NCBI RefSeq assembly: GCF_007970665.1
Contig: NZ_CP042430.1
Span: 62,001 to 126,000, forward strand
Source of the DNA: Baekduia soli
GTDB taxonomy: Bacteria > Actinomycetota > Thermoleophilia > Solirubrobacterales > Solirubrobacteraceae
Direction of reading: 5' to 3'
DNA: 64,000 bases
A program made the position numbers and the translations under genes. The notes below the pieces were generated by a model, which was given only the letters and a program-made list of their open reading frames with translations, ran no database searches and was not told the origin of the DNA. Below are positions 24,329 to 32,642 of this stretch, one piece after another; the first letter of the stretch is position 1, and each line of letters starts with the position of its first letter.

Positions 24329-25170
24329 GTCTCGCCCTCATGGCCGCTCCGAACGTGTTGCGTCTCCGACGACTGCATGCGCCGCGGTGCCGCACGCAGC
24401 GCGTCCGCCCCTAGCGAGACACTCCCGTCCCGTCCCTAGGCCTCCTACGTCTGCCTCACTCTGCTGATCGCGAGAGCCGGATCCGGACCTGACCGTCGCA
24501 TGCGCGACAGGCCCGGCGCGCGATCATGTGCCGCCCTCCTCGTTGCCTTCTCCAGGCCGCCAAGCACTGCTTTGTCCTTTCGTTGATCCCTTTCGTCTGA
24601 CGGTGAGCCCACCACCGCCAAACGCCCGATAGCCATGCGGAATTCGGGCCTGGTCGTGACCCCGACCACCCGCGCCCTCCATGAGAACAGAGACGAGCGG
24701 GCTCGGGTGGTCGGACTCCCTCCCAGGACAAGAGGACCGAGGACACGGGCTGGCGGTGGTGGGCCAGGACAGATCAGGACGGGGAGACAGGTCAGACGGA
24801 ACACAGCAGAAGACAAGGAACAGATCATCGAGAGAGGGCGGGCACGGAGACGCGGACGAAGATGGGACGGGCAACAAGAACCGGCACCGATCAAGGCAGA
24901 AACGGCAGGCTTGGCGAGACGCGTGAAATCGGAAGGCAACCGGGCGACGTTGATGGCTTGGAACCGGCGGGCGAGGGCCAGGGCGATCAAGGTGGTGGCC
25001 TATACAAGCTAGGTAGATAGCGAGATAGCTAGCGTGCTAGCAAGGCCCGGCCGACGTGGCGGGCGGGACGTGCGGGTCAGCGCACGCGCAATCGCCTTGG
25101 TGACGATGACCTACGTCGGTCCAACGCTTCACGACACGGCCCGGCCGTTCGTCAGGGAGCTCGAGGTGCG
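24329..25170. other. 842-bp gene-poor region inside the island
   Basis: No convincing gene is present. The frames here have poor codon character and no ribosome-binding sites. Base composition from about 24445 to 25040 is clearly less GC-rich than the rest, consistent with foreign DNA. The only structured part is the CTAG-rich repeat cluster at 25007-25041. Confidence 0.6.
25007..25041. repeat. CTAG-rich short-repeat cluster
   Basis: Within 35 bp there are AGCTA/TAGCT arms (25007-25011, 25026-25030), a tandem AGATAGCG/AGATAGCT pair and GCTAGC-GT-GCTAGC (25028-25041). It is AT-rich for this genome and lies 130 bp before the excisionase-like gene. It may be a binding site for that protein or a promoter/operator. 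Confidence 0.4.
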
Positions 25171-25569
25171 GTGAGCGCCGACCCCGCCACGCTGGCGCTC
25201 GCTCTTGTTGATGCACTCGATGACCGGGCTCTCGACGCGCTCGCCGAGCGCCTGGCGTCACGGCTCGTCGGCCGGATCCCTCGTGCACGGCACGACGAGC
25301 GCCCCGCCTACACCGTCGCCGCCTTGGCCGAGAGCTTGGGGCTCAGTCCCAAGGCCGTGCGCAACGCCATCGGTCGCGGCGAGCTGCGCGCACGCAAGCG
25401 CGGCGCACGCTGGCTCATCACCACCGACGCCGTGGCGAAATGGCTCGAGGTCTCCCCCGCGCCGGCACCGCCGCGCGGCACGAGCGACGGACCCAGACCG
25501 CATCGTCGTCGCAGCCGTGCAATCGGTCCGATGACCCGTGCCCTGGCCGCCGTCCAGACTCCGATGTAG
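25171..25569 (+). CDS. Excisionase-like helix-turn-helix protein
   Basis: A 132-residue protein beginning at GTG 25171 behind GAGG. The MerR-like/excisionase HTH_17 domain runs from about 47 to 90: AYTVAALAESLGLSPKAVRN, then RGELRARKRGARWLITTDAV. Position just upstream of the integrase suggests a recombination directionality factor that promotes excision, or the repressor of the integrase. The C-terminal 40 residues are basic and disordered in appearance. Confidence 0.75.
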   Translation: MSADPATLALALVDALDDRALDALAERLASRLVGRIPRARHDERPAYTVAALAESLGLSPKAVRNAIGRGELRARKRGARWLITTDAVAKWLEVSPAPAPPRGTSDGPRPHRRRSRAIGPMTRALAAVQTPM

Positions 25570-25592
25570 CTTTGGCTCATCCAGATCAAAGT

Positions 25593-25623
25593 GCCCCCGG
25601 CGACGCTGGAACGTCCCGGGGGC
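25593..25623 (+). promoter_or_regulatory. Hairpin between excisionase-like gene and integrase
   Basis: GCCCCCGG (25593-25600) pairs with CCGGGGGC (25616-25623) around a 15-nt loop, 24 bp after the HTH gene stop. It may attenuate transcription into the integrase gene. No U-tract. Confidence 0.4.
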
Positions 25624-25717
25624 CGGCACCGAACACAGGAGGTTCGATGCACAAGCAGCCTACGGGCGGCCATACACGCCGCGCGTCCACGCCCGCCCCG
25701 ACCGTCGGAAGGTCGGC

Positions 25718-26824
25718 ATGAGCGTCGAGAGGGTCGTCCGTGCCAACGGCACGACGCGCTACCGGGTCCGCTGGCGCGAGGCGGGCCGCAACCGCGCGGA
25801 GACCTTCGACCGGCGCAAGGACGCGCTGAACTTCGAGGCCGAGATCCGCCGGCGCCGCCAGCTCGGCACGCTCGACAGCCTCGACGCCGGCACCGAGACC
25901 CTTGACGAGTACGTCACCGACACCTGGGCTCCGGCGCACGCTCCGGCCCTGGCCGACAGCACACGCAAGATCTATGCCTTGATCTACGACCGCCACCTGT
26001 CGCCGTACCTCGGCGACGTCTCGCTGCGCGACATCACTCCGGAGCGCATCGCGCGCTGGCAGAGCGAGCGCCTGGCCGCCGGCGTCGGCCCGCACTCGGT
26101 GCGCAAGGCCATCGCCATCCTCAGCGGCGTGATGCAACGGGCCACCGAAGCCCGGCGCATCCCCTACAACCCGGTGCGCGTCGCACGCAAGGCTCGCCTG
26201 CCCAAGTCCGAGCCGGTACGCCCGCTGTCACCCGCCGTCGTGGAGGCCATCCGCGCCGAGCTCGCCCAGCGCGACGCCACGCTCGTCTCGATCCTGGCCT
26301 ACGCCGGGCTGCGCCCCGGCGAGGCGCTGGACCTCACGTGGGGCTCGGTCCAGGAGCGCACGCTGATCGTCGACGCCAGCAAGACAGGGCGCCGGCGCAC
26401 CGTGCGGCTGCTCGAGCCGCTGGCCGAGGACCTGGCCGCCTGGCGCAAAGCGAGCGGCGACCCATCCTCCAGCGCGTTCGTGTTCCCCAGCGCAACGGGC
26501 CGGCGCTGGACCCAGGAGGCCTACAAGTCCTGGACCCGGCGCACCTTCGCCGAAGCCGCCGCCGCGGCGGGCGCCGACCACGCCACCCCGTACAGCCTGC
26601 GCCACAGCTTCGTCTCGCTGCTGCTGGCCGAAGGGCGCAGCGTGCTCTACGTCGCCGCCCAGGCCGGCCACCGCCCCAGCATGTCCTGGGACACCTACGG
26701 CCACGTCTTCGAGGACCTCGACGACCGCATCCGCATCGATCCCGCGGAGGCGATCCGCACGGCGCGGGAGCAGATCGGTACCCGTCTGGTACCCGCGGAG
26801 GAGCCGCAGACGACCGACGGCTGA
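25718..26824 (+). CDS. int: Tyrosine-recombinase integrase
   Basis: The 368-residue integrase starts at ATG 25718 behind GGAAGG. N-terminal arm-binding (1-55), core-binding (about 60-160) and catalytic domains (about 165-340) are in standard order. Catalytic residues: Arg199 (YAGLRPGEAL), Lys222, Arg295 (YSLRHSF), His318 (AGHRP) and nucleophile Tyr327 (WDTYGHV). The histidine normally three residues before the second Arg is Tyr292, a substitution that some members tolerate. The gene ends 45 bp from the tRNA-Thr 3' end. Its last codons contain the right copy of the 20-bp repeat. Confidence 0.93.
   Translation: MSVERVVRANGTTRYRVRWREAGRNRAETFDRRKDALNFEAEIRRRRQLGTLDSLDAGTETLDEYVTDTWAPAHAPALADSTRKIYALIYDRHLSPYLGDVSLRDITPERIARWQSERLAAGVGPHSVRKAIAILSGVMQRATEARRIPYNPVRVARKARLPKSEPVRPLSPAVVEAIRAELAQRDATLVSILAYAGLRPGEALDLTWGSVQERTLIVDASKTGRRRTVRLLEPLAEDLAAWRKASGDPSSSAFVFPSATGRRWTQEAYKSWTRRTFAEAAAAAGADHATPYSLRHSFVSLLLAEGRSVLYVAAQAGHRPSMSWDTYGHVFEDLDDRIRIDPAEAIRTAREQIGTRLVPAEEPQTTDG
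26778..26797. repeat. 20-bp repeat, right copy (possible integrase arm site)
   Basis: Identical to 17544-17563. It lies within the 3' end of the integrase gene (coding for GTRLVPA), about 70 bp inside the tRNA end of the island. Confidence 0.5.
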
Positions 26825-26869
26825 TGCCTCCCAGACCAGAAGGCCGGGACTACCAGGGCCTTCTCCGAG

Positions 26870-26942
26870 AGCCGACGCGGGGACTCGAACCCCGGACCCC
26901 TTCATTACGAGTGAAGTGCTCTACCAGCTGAGCTACGTCGGC
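26870..26942 (-). tRNA. tRNA-Thr (anticodon CGT)
   Basis: A complete 73-nt cloverleaf read on the minus strand. The acceptor stem GCCGACG pairs with CGTCGGC, followed by discriminator U. The D arm contains AGCTCAGCTGGTAGAGC. The anticodon stem CTTCA/TGAAG encloses loop CTCGTAA (anticodon CGT, reading ACG), and the T arm has GGTTCGAGTCC. CCA is not encoded. The 3' half (26870-26911) doubles as the attachment site, so integration left the tRNA intact. Confidence 0.95.
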
Positions 26943-27023
26943 GCGGGTGCCCTGACGAGCACCGTGGCGGATGGTACCCAAGGGTCGTCGGCCGCCGTCG
27001 CGCGGAGATGAGCCGGGCGCCGC

Positions 27024-28559
27024 TCAGGCGGGCACGGGCGGCGCGGCGGCAGGCTGGGGCTCGCCGTCGGCGGCCGCCGCGCGCGTGCGCGCCCGGCGCT
27101 CCTCGCGCATGAGCAACAGCGCGGGCACCAGCGCGATGAGCACGGCCGCCAGCGACCACGCGTAGGCGTGGGCGAACGCGGCGCCGAGCGGGTCGGCGAA
27201 GCGGTCGCGCAGCGCGGCGGGAAGCGTCCCCGCCTCGGCCGCGCTGCCGCCCGCGCCCGAGCCGAGGTTGGAGGCCAGGCGGTTCTGCAGCACGACGGTG
27301 AGGATCGCCACGCCCAGCGAGCCGCCGATGCGCTGCAGGACGTTGAGCATCGGCGTCGCGCGCGGCACCTCCGAGGCGCTGCCCAGCGTCGCGTACGCGG
27401 CGGCCATCGCCGGCATCATCGTCGCGCCGAGCCCGAGGCCGCGCACGAACAGGCCGGCCATGAGCAGCAGGTACGGGGTGTGGCCGCCGATCAAGGCATA
27501 GGGGATGGTCCCCACCGCCAGGATGACGAGCCCGACGGGCACGACGCGCCCCGCCCCGATGCGGTCGGTCAGCCGGCCGCCGACGTTCATCCCCAGCGCC
27601 GCGCCGATGCCCTGGGGCGTCATGAGCAGCCCGGCCTCCAGCGGCGACGCGCCTCGGGCCAGCTGGTAGTAGAGCGGCAGCAGGATCATCGACCCGAACA
27701 GCGCCGCGCCCAGCAGGAAGATCGTGCCCGCCGCCGCGCTGAAGCCCGCGCCGCGGAACAGGCGGACCTCGACGAGCGGGTGGGCGATGCGCAGCGCGCG
27801 CAGGACGAAGGCGACGATCGCGCTCAGCCCGACCGCAAGCGGGATCAACGCGCTCGGGGTCCCCACCGTCCCGTGGGTGCCGATCTCGCTGAGCCCGAAG
27901 ACGACCGCCGCCACGCCGGGCGACAGCAGCAGCAGGCCGAGCTTGTCCAGCGGCGGCGTGGCGTGGCCGGCCGCCGACGCCAGGCCCTCGGCCCGCGCCT
28001 TGGGCAGCAGCCGCCAGGCGAGCACGAGCCCGACGAGGCCGATGGGCAGGTTGACGTAGAAGATCCAGCGCCACGACAGGTTGTCGACCAGCAGGCCGCC
28101 GATGACCGGGCCGAGCACCGGGCCCAGCAGCATCGGGACGCCCACCACGCTCATGACCCGGCCCATGCGCTGGGGCCCGGCGGCCTGGGCCAGCGTGATC
28201 ATCCCGATGGGCATGATCATGCCGCCCGCCAGGCCCTGCAGGACGCGGAAGGCGATGAGCGACCCCGCGTTCCAGGCCGCGCCGCACAGCACGCTGGTGA
28301 CCACGAACGCCGCGACCGACGCCATCCACACCGTGCGCGGGCCGAGGCGCTCCGCCATCCAGCCCGTGAGCGGGATGACCGACGCCAGCGCCAGCAGGTA
28401 GGCCGTGCTGACCCACTGGATCGTCGAGAGCGAGACGTGCAGGTCGGTCCGCAGCGTCTGCAGCGCGACGTTGACGATCGTCGCGTCGAGGATCGACATG
28501 ATCGCGCCGATCACGACGACCAGCGCGATCGGCCGCAGGTCCTTCGGCAGGCCCGACAT
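27024..28559 (-). CDS. DHA2-type MFS drug exporter
   Basis: A 511-residue EmrB/QacA-type proton-drug antiporter with about 14 membrane helices. Visible family motifs: IMSILDATIVNVALQTL (motif D1, helix 1), GWMAERLGPRTVWM (motif A) and GPVLGPVIGGLLVD (antiporter motif C, helix 5). ATG 28559 overlaps the stop of the upstream marR gene (TGATG), so exporter and regulator are translationally coupled. Likely induced by the compounds it expels via the MarR protein. Substrates unknown. Confidence 0.9.
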   Translation of the reverse strand: MSGLPKDLRPIALVVVIGAIMSILDATIVNVALQTLRTDLHVSLSTIQWVSTAYLLALASVIPLTGWMAERLGPRTVWMASVAAFVVTSVLCGAAWNAGSLIAFRVLQGLAGGMIMPIGMITLAQAAGPQRMGRVMSVVGVPMLLGPVLGPVIGGLLVDNLSWRWIFYVNLPIGLVGLVLAWRLLPKARAEGLASAAGHATPPLDKLGLLLLSPGVAAVVFGLSEIGTHGTVGTPSALIPLAVGLSAIVAFVLRALRIAHPLVEVRLFRGAGFSAAAGTIFLLGAALFGSMILLPLYYQLARGASPLEAGLLMTPQGIGAALGMNVGGRLTDRIGAGRVVPVGLVILAVGTIPYALIGGHTPYLLLMAGLFVRGLGLGATMMPAMAAAYATLGSASEVPRATPMLNVLQRIGGSLGVAILTVVLQNRLASNLGSGAGGSAAEAGTLPAALRDRFADPLGAAFAHAYAWSLAAVLIALVPALLLMREERRARTRAAAADGEPQPAAAPPVPA

Positions 28560-29008
28560 CAACCCTGGACCCCCTCGTAGGCCTCGGCCAGGCGCGACAG
28601 CACGCGCGCGGCGGCGCGCCGCTCGTCGGGCTCCAGCTGGGCGAACAGCGCCCGGCGGCGCTCGGCCTGGCGCTCGTGGAAGTCGGCGACCGCCTCCCGG
28701 CCCGCGTCGGTCAGCTCCAGGCGCACGGCGCGGCGGTCGTCGGTGCAGCGCTCGCGGGTCACGAGGCCGCGGACCTGCAGGCCGTCGAGCATGCGCGTCG
28801 CGGTGGGCGCGCTCACGCCGGCCGCCCGGGCCAGCTCACGCAGGCCGAGCGCGTCGCCGGCGTGGCGCAGCGGCGCGAGCAGGTCGTACTGGGCGAGCGT
28901 GAGCGTGTCGTCGGGCGCCGCGCGCACGCGGGCGCGCTTGGCGGCGCGGACGAAGTCGTCGAACGCCGCCAGGAACGCGTGGAGCTGCGGATCGGTCGCC
29001 GTGGGCAT
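28559..29008 (-). CDS. MarR-family transcriptional regulator
   Basis: A 149-residue winged-helix repressor. The recognition region is LRELARAAGVSAPTATRMLD, then the RERCTDDRRAVRLELTDAG wing, typical of MarR. It is first in the operon with the DHA2 exporter. The 16-bp palindrome 29032-29047 lies 24 bp upstream in the divergent promoter region, so autorepression is likely; it may also control the PHP gene. Confidence 0.9.
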   Translation of the reverse strand: MPTATDPQLHAFLAAFDDFVRAAKRARVRAAPDDTLTLAQYDLLAPLRHAGDALGLRELARAAGVSAPTATRMLDGLQVRGLVTRERCTDDRRAVRLELTDAGREAVADFHERQAERRRALFAQLEPDERRAAARVLSRLAEAYEGVQG

Positions 29009-29031
29009 CGCCCGGCAGGCTACCCGCCTTC

Positions 29032-29047
29032 CGTTAGCGTGCTAACG
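29032..29047. promoter_or_regulatory. MarR operator
   Basis: CGTTAGC-GT-GCTAACG has perfect 7-bp arms. It sits in the 64-bp region between divergent marR and the PHP phosphoesterase gene, 26 bp from the latter's ATG. Confidence 0.72.
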
Positions 29048-29072
29048 ATCCCGGCGCGGGTACGGTCCCCCG

Positions 29073-29945
29073 ATGTCCGCGCCGGCCTTCGACCTGCAGT
29101 CGCACTCCACCCGCTCCGACGGCTCGCTGGAGCCGGCCGAGGTCGTCGCCCGCGCCGCCGCGGCGGGCGTCCGGCTGCTCGCCCTCTCCGACCACGACAC
29201 CGTCGACGGCCTCGATGAGGCGCTGGCCGCCGCACAGGAGCACGGCCTGCGACTCGTGACCGCGACCGAGCTCTCCTGCCTGGACGGCGACCGCGAGGAC
29301 CTGCACGTCCTGGGGTACGGCATCGACCACCACGACCCGGCGCTGCTGGACGCCCTGGAGCGCTGGCGCGCCGACCGGGCCGCCCGCGGCGACCGGATGG
29401 CCGACGCGCTGGAGCAGGAGGGCTTCGCGCTGGACCGTGCACCCCTGGAAGCCCGCCGCGCCGCCGGCCTGCCGGTCGGGCGACCGCACCTCGCGCAGGC
29501 GGCGTTCGACCACCCCGGCAACGCCGAGCGCTGCCGGCGCGAGGGCCTCGCCGACTTCGGCCAACTGCTGGGGACCTACCTCGTGCCCGGGGCGCGGGCC
29601 TTCCGGCGGCGCACCACGCCGACGGTCGCCGAGGCGATCGGCGTCATCCACGACGCCGGCGGTGTGGCGGTCTGGGCCCACCCGTTCTGGGACCTGGACC
29701 ACGACGCCGAGGTCATCGACACGATCGACCGGTTCGTCGCCGTCGGCCTGGACGGCGTCGAGGCCTTCTACATCACGCACACGCGCGAGCAGACGCTGCT
29801 GCTCGCCGGCCTGTGCGCCGAGCGCGGCCTGCTCAGCACCGGCTCGGCCGACTTCCACGGGCCCGACCACCCCCGCTTCCACGCCTTCCGCGCGTTCGAC
29901 CGCTGCGGCGCGGAGCCCGACCTGGGCCCGCTGGGCCCGGTCTGA
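29073..29945 (+). CDS. PHP-domain phosphoesterase (TrpH/RNase AM-like)
   Basis: This 290-residue metal-dependent hydrolase resembles the 3',5'-nucleoside bisphosphate phosphatase/5'-3' exonuclease YciV group. Metal ligands sit in FDLQSHSTRSDG near residue 10, LLALSDHDTVDG near residue 37, TELSC, VWAHPF near residue 198 and TGSADFHGPDH near residue 252. The family acts on short RNA or pAp-like substrates. Divergent from marR; downstream gene uppP is separate. Confidence 0.85.
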   Translation: MSAPAFDLQSHSTRSDGSLEPAEVVARAAAAGVRLLALSDHDTVDGLDEALAAAQEHGLRLVTATELSCLDGDREDLHVLGYGIDHHDPALLDALERWRADRAARGDRMADALEQEGFALDRAPLEARRAAGLPVGRPHLAQAAFDHPGNAERCRREGLADFGQLLGTYLVPGARAFRRRTTPTVAEAIGVIHDAGGVAVWAHPFWDLDHDAEVIDTIDRFVAVGLDGVEAFYITHTREQTLLLAGLCAERGLLSTGSADFHGPDHPRFHAFRAFDRCGAEPDLGPLGPV

Positions 29946-30022
29946 GGGCTCGGTCGACCCTGGCCGGGCGTCCAGGGAGGCCGTGCTGCGACCGCCCGAG
30001 ACACTAGCCTGCGCCGCTGCTC

Positions 30023-30841
30023 ATGGATGCCTTCCAAGCCATCGTCCTCGGCATCGTGCAGGGCCTCACCGAGTTCCTGCCGATCTCCTCCACGGCGCAC
30101 CTGCGCATCGTCCCCGCGTTCGCCGGGTGGGAGGATCCGGGCGCCGCGTTCACCGCCGTCGTGCAGCTCGGGACGATGGCCGCCGTCCTGCTCTACTTCC
30201 GCCGCGACCTGTGGAACATCACCACGGTGACGCTGCGCTCCATCCGCGACCCGGAGCTGCGCCGCACCCTCGACGCCCGGCTGGGCTGGGGCATCGTCAT
30301 CGGCACGATCCCGATCGCCGTCCTCGGCGTGTTGTTCAAGAACAAGGTCGAGACCGACGCCCGTCAGCTGACGCTCATCGCGATCGCGCTCATCGTGCTC
30401 GGCCTCATCCTCGAGATCGCCGAGCGCACGGGCCGCAAGGACCGCGACGTCGAGTCGCTCAGCGTCCGCGACGGCGTGACGATCGGCGTGGCGCAGGCGC
30501 TCGCGCTGATCCCGGGCGTGAGCCGCAGCGGCTCGACGATCTCCGCCGGCCTGTTCCTGGGCCTCAACCGCGCCGCGGCCGCGCGCTTCTCCTTCCTGCT
30601 GTCGGTGCCCGCGGTCGTGCTGTCGGGGCTCTTCGAGCTCAAGGACGTCGGCGACGGCAACGGCGCGGGCTTCGGCCCGACGCTGCTGGCCACCCTCCTG
30701 GCCTTCATCGTCGGCTACGCGTCCATCGCCTGGTTCCTGAAGTACCTGACCCGCCACCCCGTGACGGTCTTCGTGATCTACCGCGTCGTGCTCGGCGCCG
30801 CGCTGCTGGTGCTCGTCGCCACGAACGTGGTCGACGGCTGA
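30023..30841 (+). CDS. uppP: Undecaprenyl-diphosphatase
   Basis: The 272-residue membrane enzyme recycles C55-PP to C55-P for cell-wall synthesis and gives some bacitracin tolerance. Signature motifs are present: IVQGLTEFLPISSTAHL at residues 12-28 (the Glu-rich motif) and LIPGVSRSGSTI near 160 (the Arg/Ser phosphate site). About eight hydrophobic segments fit the BacA fold. Length is usual. Convergent with holB, stops one base apart. Confidence 0.94.
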   Translation: MDAFQAIVLGIVQGLTEFLPISSTAHLRIVPAFAGWEDPGAAFTAVVQLGTMAAVLLYFRRDLWNITTVTLRSIRDPELRRTLDARLGWGIVIGTIPIAVLGVLFKNKVETDARQLTLIAIALIVLGLILEIAERTGRKDRDVESLSVRDGVTIGVAQALALIPGVSRSGSTISAGLFLGLNRAAAARFSFLLSVPAVVLSGLFELKDVGDGNGAGFGPTLLATLLAFIVGYASIAWFLKYLTRHPVTVFVIYRVVLGAALLVLVATNVVDG

Positions 30842-30842
30842 G

Positions 30843-31961
30843 TCAGGGGCTCAGGACCCGCTGCAGCCGCGAGGCCAGCGCCTCGAGCACGAGCTCCTCG
30901 GTGGGATTGAGGATGAGCGTCGTGCGCGTCTCCTCGATGAGCGCGACGCCCTCGCGCAGCCGTGCCGACGATGCCTCGCCCTCGCGCGCGTCGCGCGCGA
31001 TCTCCTCGGCGCGGTCGACGTGGTGGACGAGCTCGGGCAGGCCGTCGGCGGTCACGGCGACGTCGCGCAGCCACAGCGCGGCGAGCTGCAGGCCGTGGTC
31101 GATCGTGCGGGCGTGCGCGCGGCGGTGGGCGCGCTTGGCCGCGGTCTCGCCCTCGCGCTTGAGGCGCCGGCCGTCGCGGTCGGGCAGCAGCTCGGCGTCC
31201 TGCGCCACGCGCTGGGCGACCCCGCTGGCCGCGGCGTCGCCGGCGGCGCGCGCCTGGTCGAGCAGGGCGCCCCAGGGACGCGTGCCGAGCTCGCGGTGCA
31301 GCGACGCGCGGGCGTAGCGCTCGGCGGCGTCGCGCAGCGCCGGGCCGTCGGCCAGCGCGAGGATCAGCGCGCGGCCCGCGTCGCCCAGCGCCAGGCGCGC
31401 GCACGCGTCGGCGGTCAGCGGCGCCACGCCGTGGCGGGTCTGCAGGCGCTGGGAGAGCTCGGCCGCGGTCGGCGCCTCGAAGCGCACGTGCTGGCAGCGC
31501 GAGGCGATCGTGGGCAGCACGTTGCCGGGCTTGTCGGTGAGCAGCACGAGGTGCGCGAAGGGCGGCGGCTCCTCCAGCGTCTTGAGCATCTTGTTGGCCG
31601 CCTGGTCGTTCATCGTGTCGGCGCCCTCGACGACGAACACGCGCCGGCGCGCCTCGAACGGCGTGTGGGTCGCGGCGGCGACGACGGGCTCGTCGATGTC
31701 GCCGACGAGCATCTCGGCGGCGCCGCTGGGCGTGACCCACGTCAGGTCGGGATGCACGCCGTCGATCGCCCGGCGCCGCGCCCCGTCGGGGTCGGCCGCG
31801 CCCTCGGCCAGCAGCTCGGCGGCGAACGCGCGGGCGGCGTCGCGCTTGCCCGCGCCCGCCGGCCCGTGGAACAGGTAGGCGTGCGAGGGGTGGCCCTCCG
31901 GCGGCACCGCGGCGCGCAGCACCGCCTGGGCGTGGGGGTGGCGATCGACGACCTCGAGCAT
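30843..31961 (-). CDS. holB: DNA polymerase III delta-prime subunit
   Basis: A 372-residue clamp-loader subunit. FHGPAGAGKRDAARAF near residue 35 is the Walker A region, and KTLEEPPPFAHLVLLTDKPG near 125-145 with SRCQHVRF (sensor region) is diagnostic of DnaX/HolB. The four-cysteine zinc module found in many delta-prime proteins is missing; the region after the P-loop has no cysteines. Divergent from tmk by 29 bp, a common pairing in bacterial genomes (tmk-holB). Confidence 0.9.
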   Translation of the reverse strand: MLEVVDRHPHAQAVLRAAVPPEGHPSHAYLFHGPAGAGKRDAARAFAAELLAEGAADPDGARRRAIDGVHPDLTWVTPSGAAEMLVGDIDEPVVAAATHTPFEARRRVFVVEGADTMNDQAANKMLKTLEEPPPFAHLVLLTDKPGNVLPTIASRCQHVRFEAPTAAELSQRLQTRHGVAPLTADACARLALGDAGRALILALADGPALRDAAERYARASLHRELGTRPWGALLDQARAAGDAAASGVAQRVAQDAELLPDRDGRRLKREGETAAKRAHRRAHARTIDHGLQLAALWLRDVAVTADGLPELVHHVDRAEEIARDAREGEASSARLREGVALIEETRTTLILNPTEELVLEALASRLQRVLSP

Positions 31962-31990
31962 GCGCGGGCCAGGGTACTCTCGCGCCCGGC

Positions 31991-32590
31991 ATGCCAGACC
32001 GCGGACGGCTCATCACGGTGGAGGGGATCGACGGCGCGGGCAAGACGACGCTGGTCGAGGGGCTGGCGCATGCCCTGCCCGGACTGGTCGTCCTTCGCGA
32101 GCCCGGCGGCGTCGCGGTCTCCGAGCGCATCCGCGACCTCGTCAAGGACCCGGCGCTGCACGTCGACCCGCGGGCCGAGGCCCTGCTCTACGCGGCCGCG
32201 CGCGCCCAGCTCGTCCACGAGCGCCTGCTGCCGCTGCTGACGGACGGCCAGGACGTGCTGCTGGACCGCTTCGTGGACTCCTCGCTGGCCTACCAGGGCG
32301 GCGGGCGCGGCCTGGGTGTCGCCGAGGTGGCCGAGCTCAATCGCTTCGCCACCGCGGGCCTCGTGGCCGACCTGACGCTCTACGTCCGGGTCGAGCCGGC
32401 GGTCGGCGCGGCGCGGCGCAGCGGCACCGACCGGCTCGAACAGGCCGGGGAGGCGTTCTTCGCCGCGGTCGTCGGCGCCTACGACGCCCTGGCGGCGGCG
32501 GATCCGGCCCGCGTGCGGGTCCTGGACGGCGCTCGCGCACCCGAGGAGGTCCTCGAGGATGCGCTGGTGGTATTGAAATCCCTGCAATAG
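31991..32590 (+). CDS. tmk: Thymidylate kinase
   Basis: A 199-residue dTMP kinase providing dTDP for DNA synthesis. VEGIDGAGKTTLVEGL near residue 8 is the P-loop. LLDRFVDSSLAYQGGG near residue 85 is the DR(Y/F/H) motif, and RRSGTDRLEQAGEAFF is the LID region. Length is normal. It shares a short divergent promoter region with holB. Confidence 0.94.
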   Translation: MPDRGRLITVEGIDGAGKTTLVEGLAHALPGLVVLREPGGVAVSERIRDLVKDPALHVDPRAEALLYAAARAQLVHERLLPLLTDGQDVLLDRFVDSSLAYQGGGRGLGVAEVAELNRFATAGLVADLTLYVRVEPAVGAARRSGTDRLEQAGEAFFAAVVGAYDALAAADPARVRVLDGARAPEEVLEDALVVLKSLQ

Positions 32591-32642
32591 CCGATCATGG
32601 GGCTACGATCGCCTGCACCACGCCGGGCGCAGGTTCCCTCAG

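Larger units (their letters stand above)
17395..26911. mobile_element. Integrated genomic island in tRNA-Thr(CGT)
   Basis: Direct repeats of 42 bp bound an insertion of about 9.5 kb (9475 bp from repeat to repeat). The right end carries the intact tRNA gene and a tyrosine integrase transcribed toward it, with an excisionase-like HTH gene just before. Cargo: acyl-CoA ligase, tetR, hyuA-like, hyuB-like and zinc-ribbon genes. No replication, conjugation or capsid genes are present, so it is a satellite-like integrative element needing outside help to move, or a decayed one. Confidence 0.88.

Noticed and set aside
24445-24990. Open frame of 181 codons on the minus strand in the island gap
   Set aside because: No ribosome-binding site, odd composition (Pro/Arg/Ser-rich, no domain) and no operon context.
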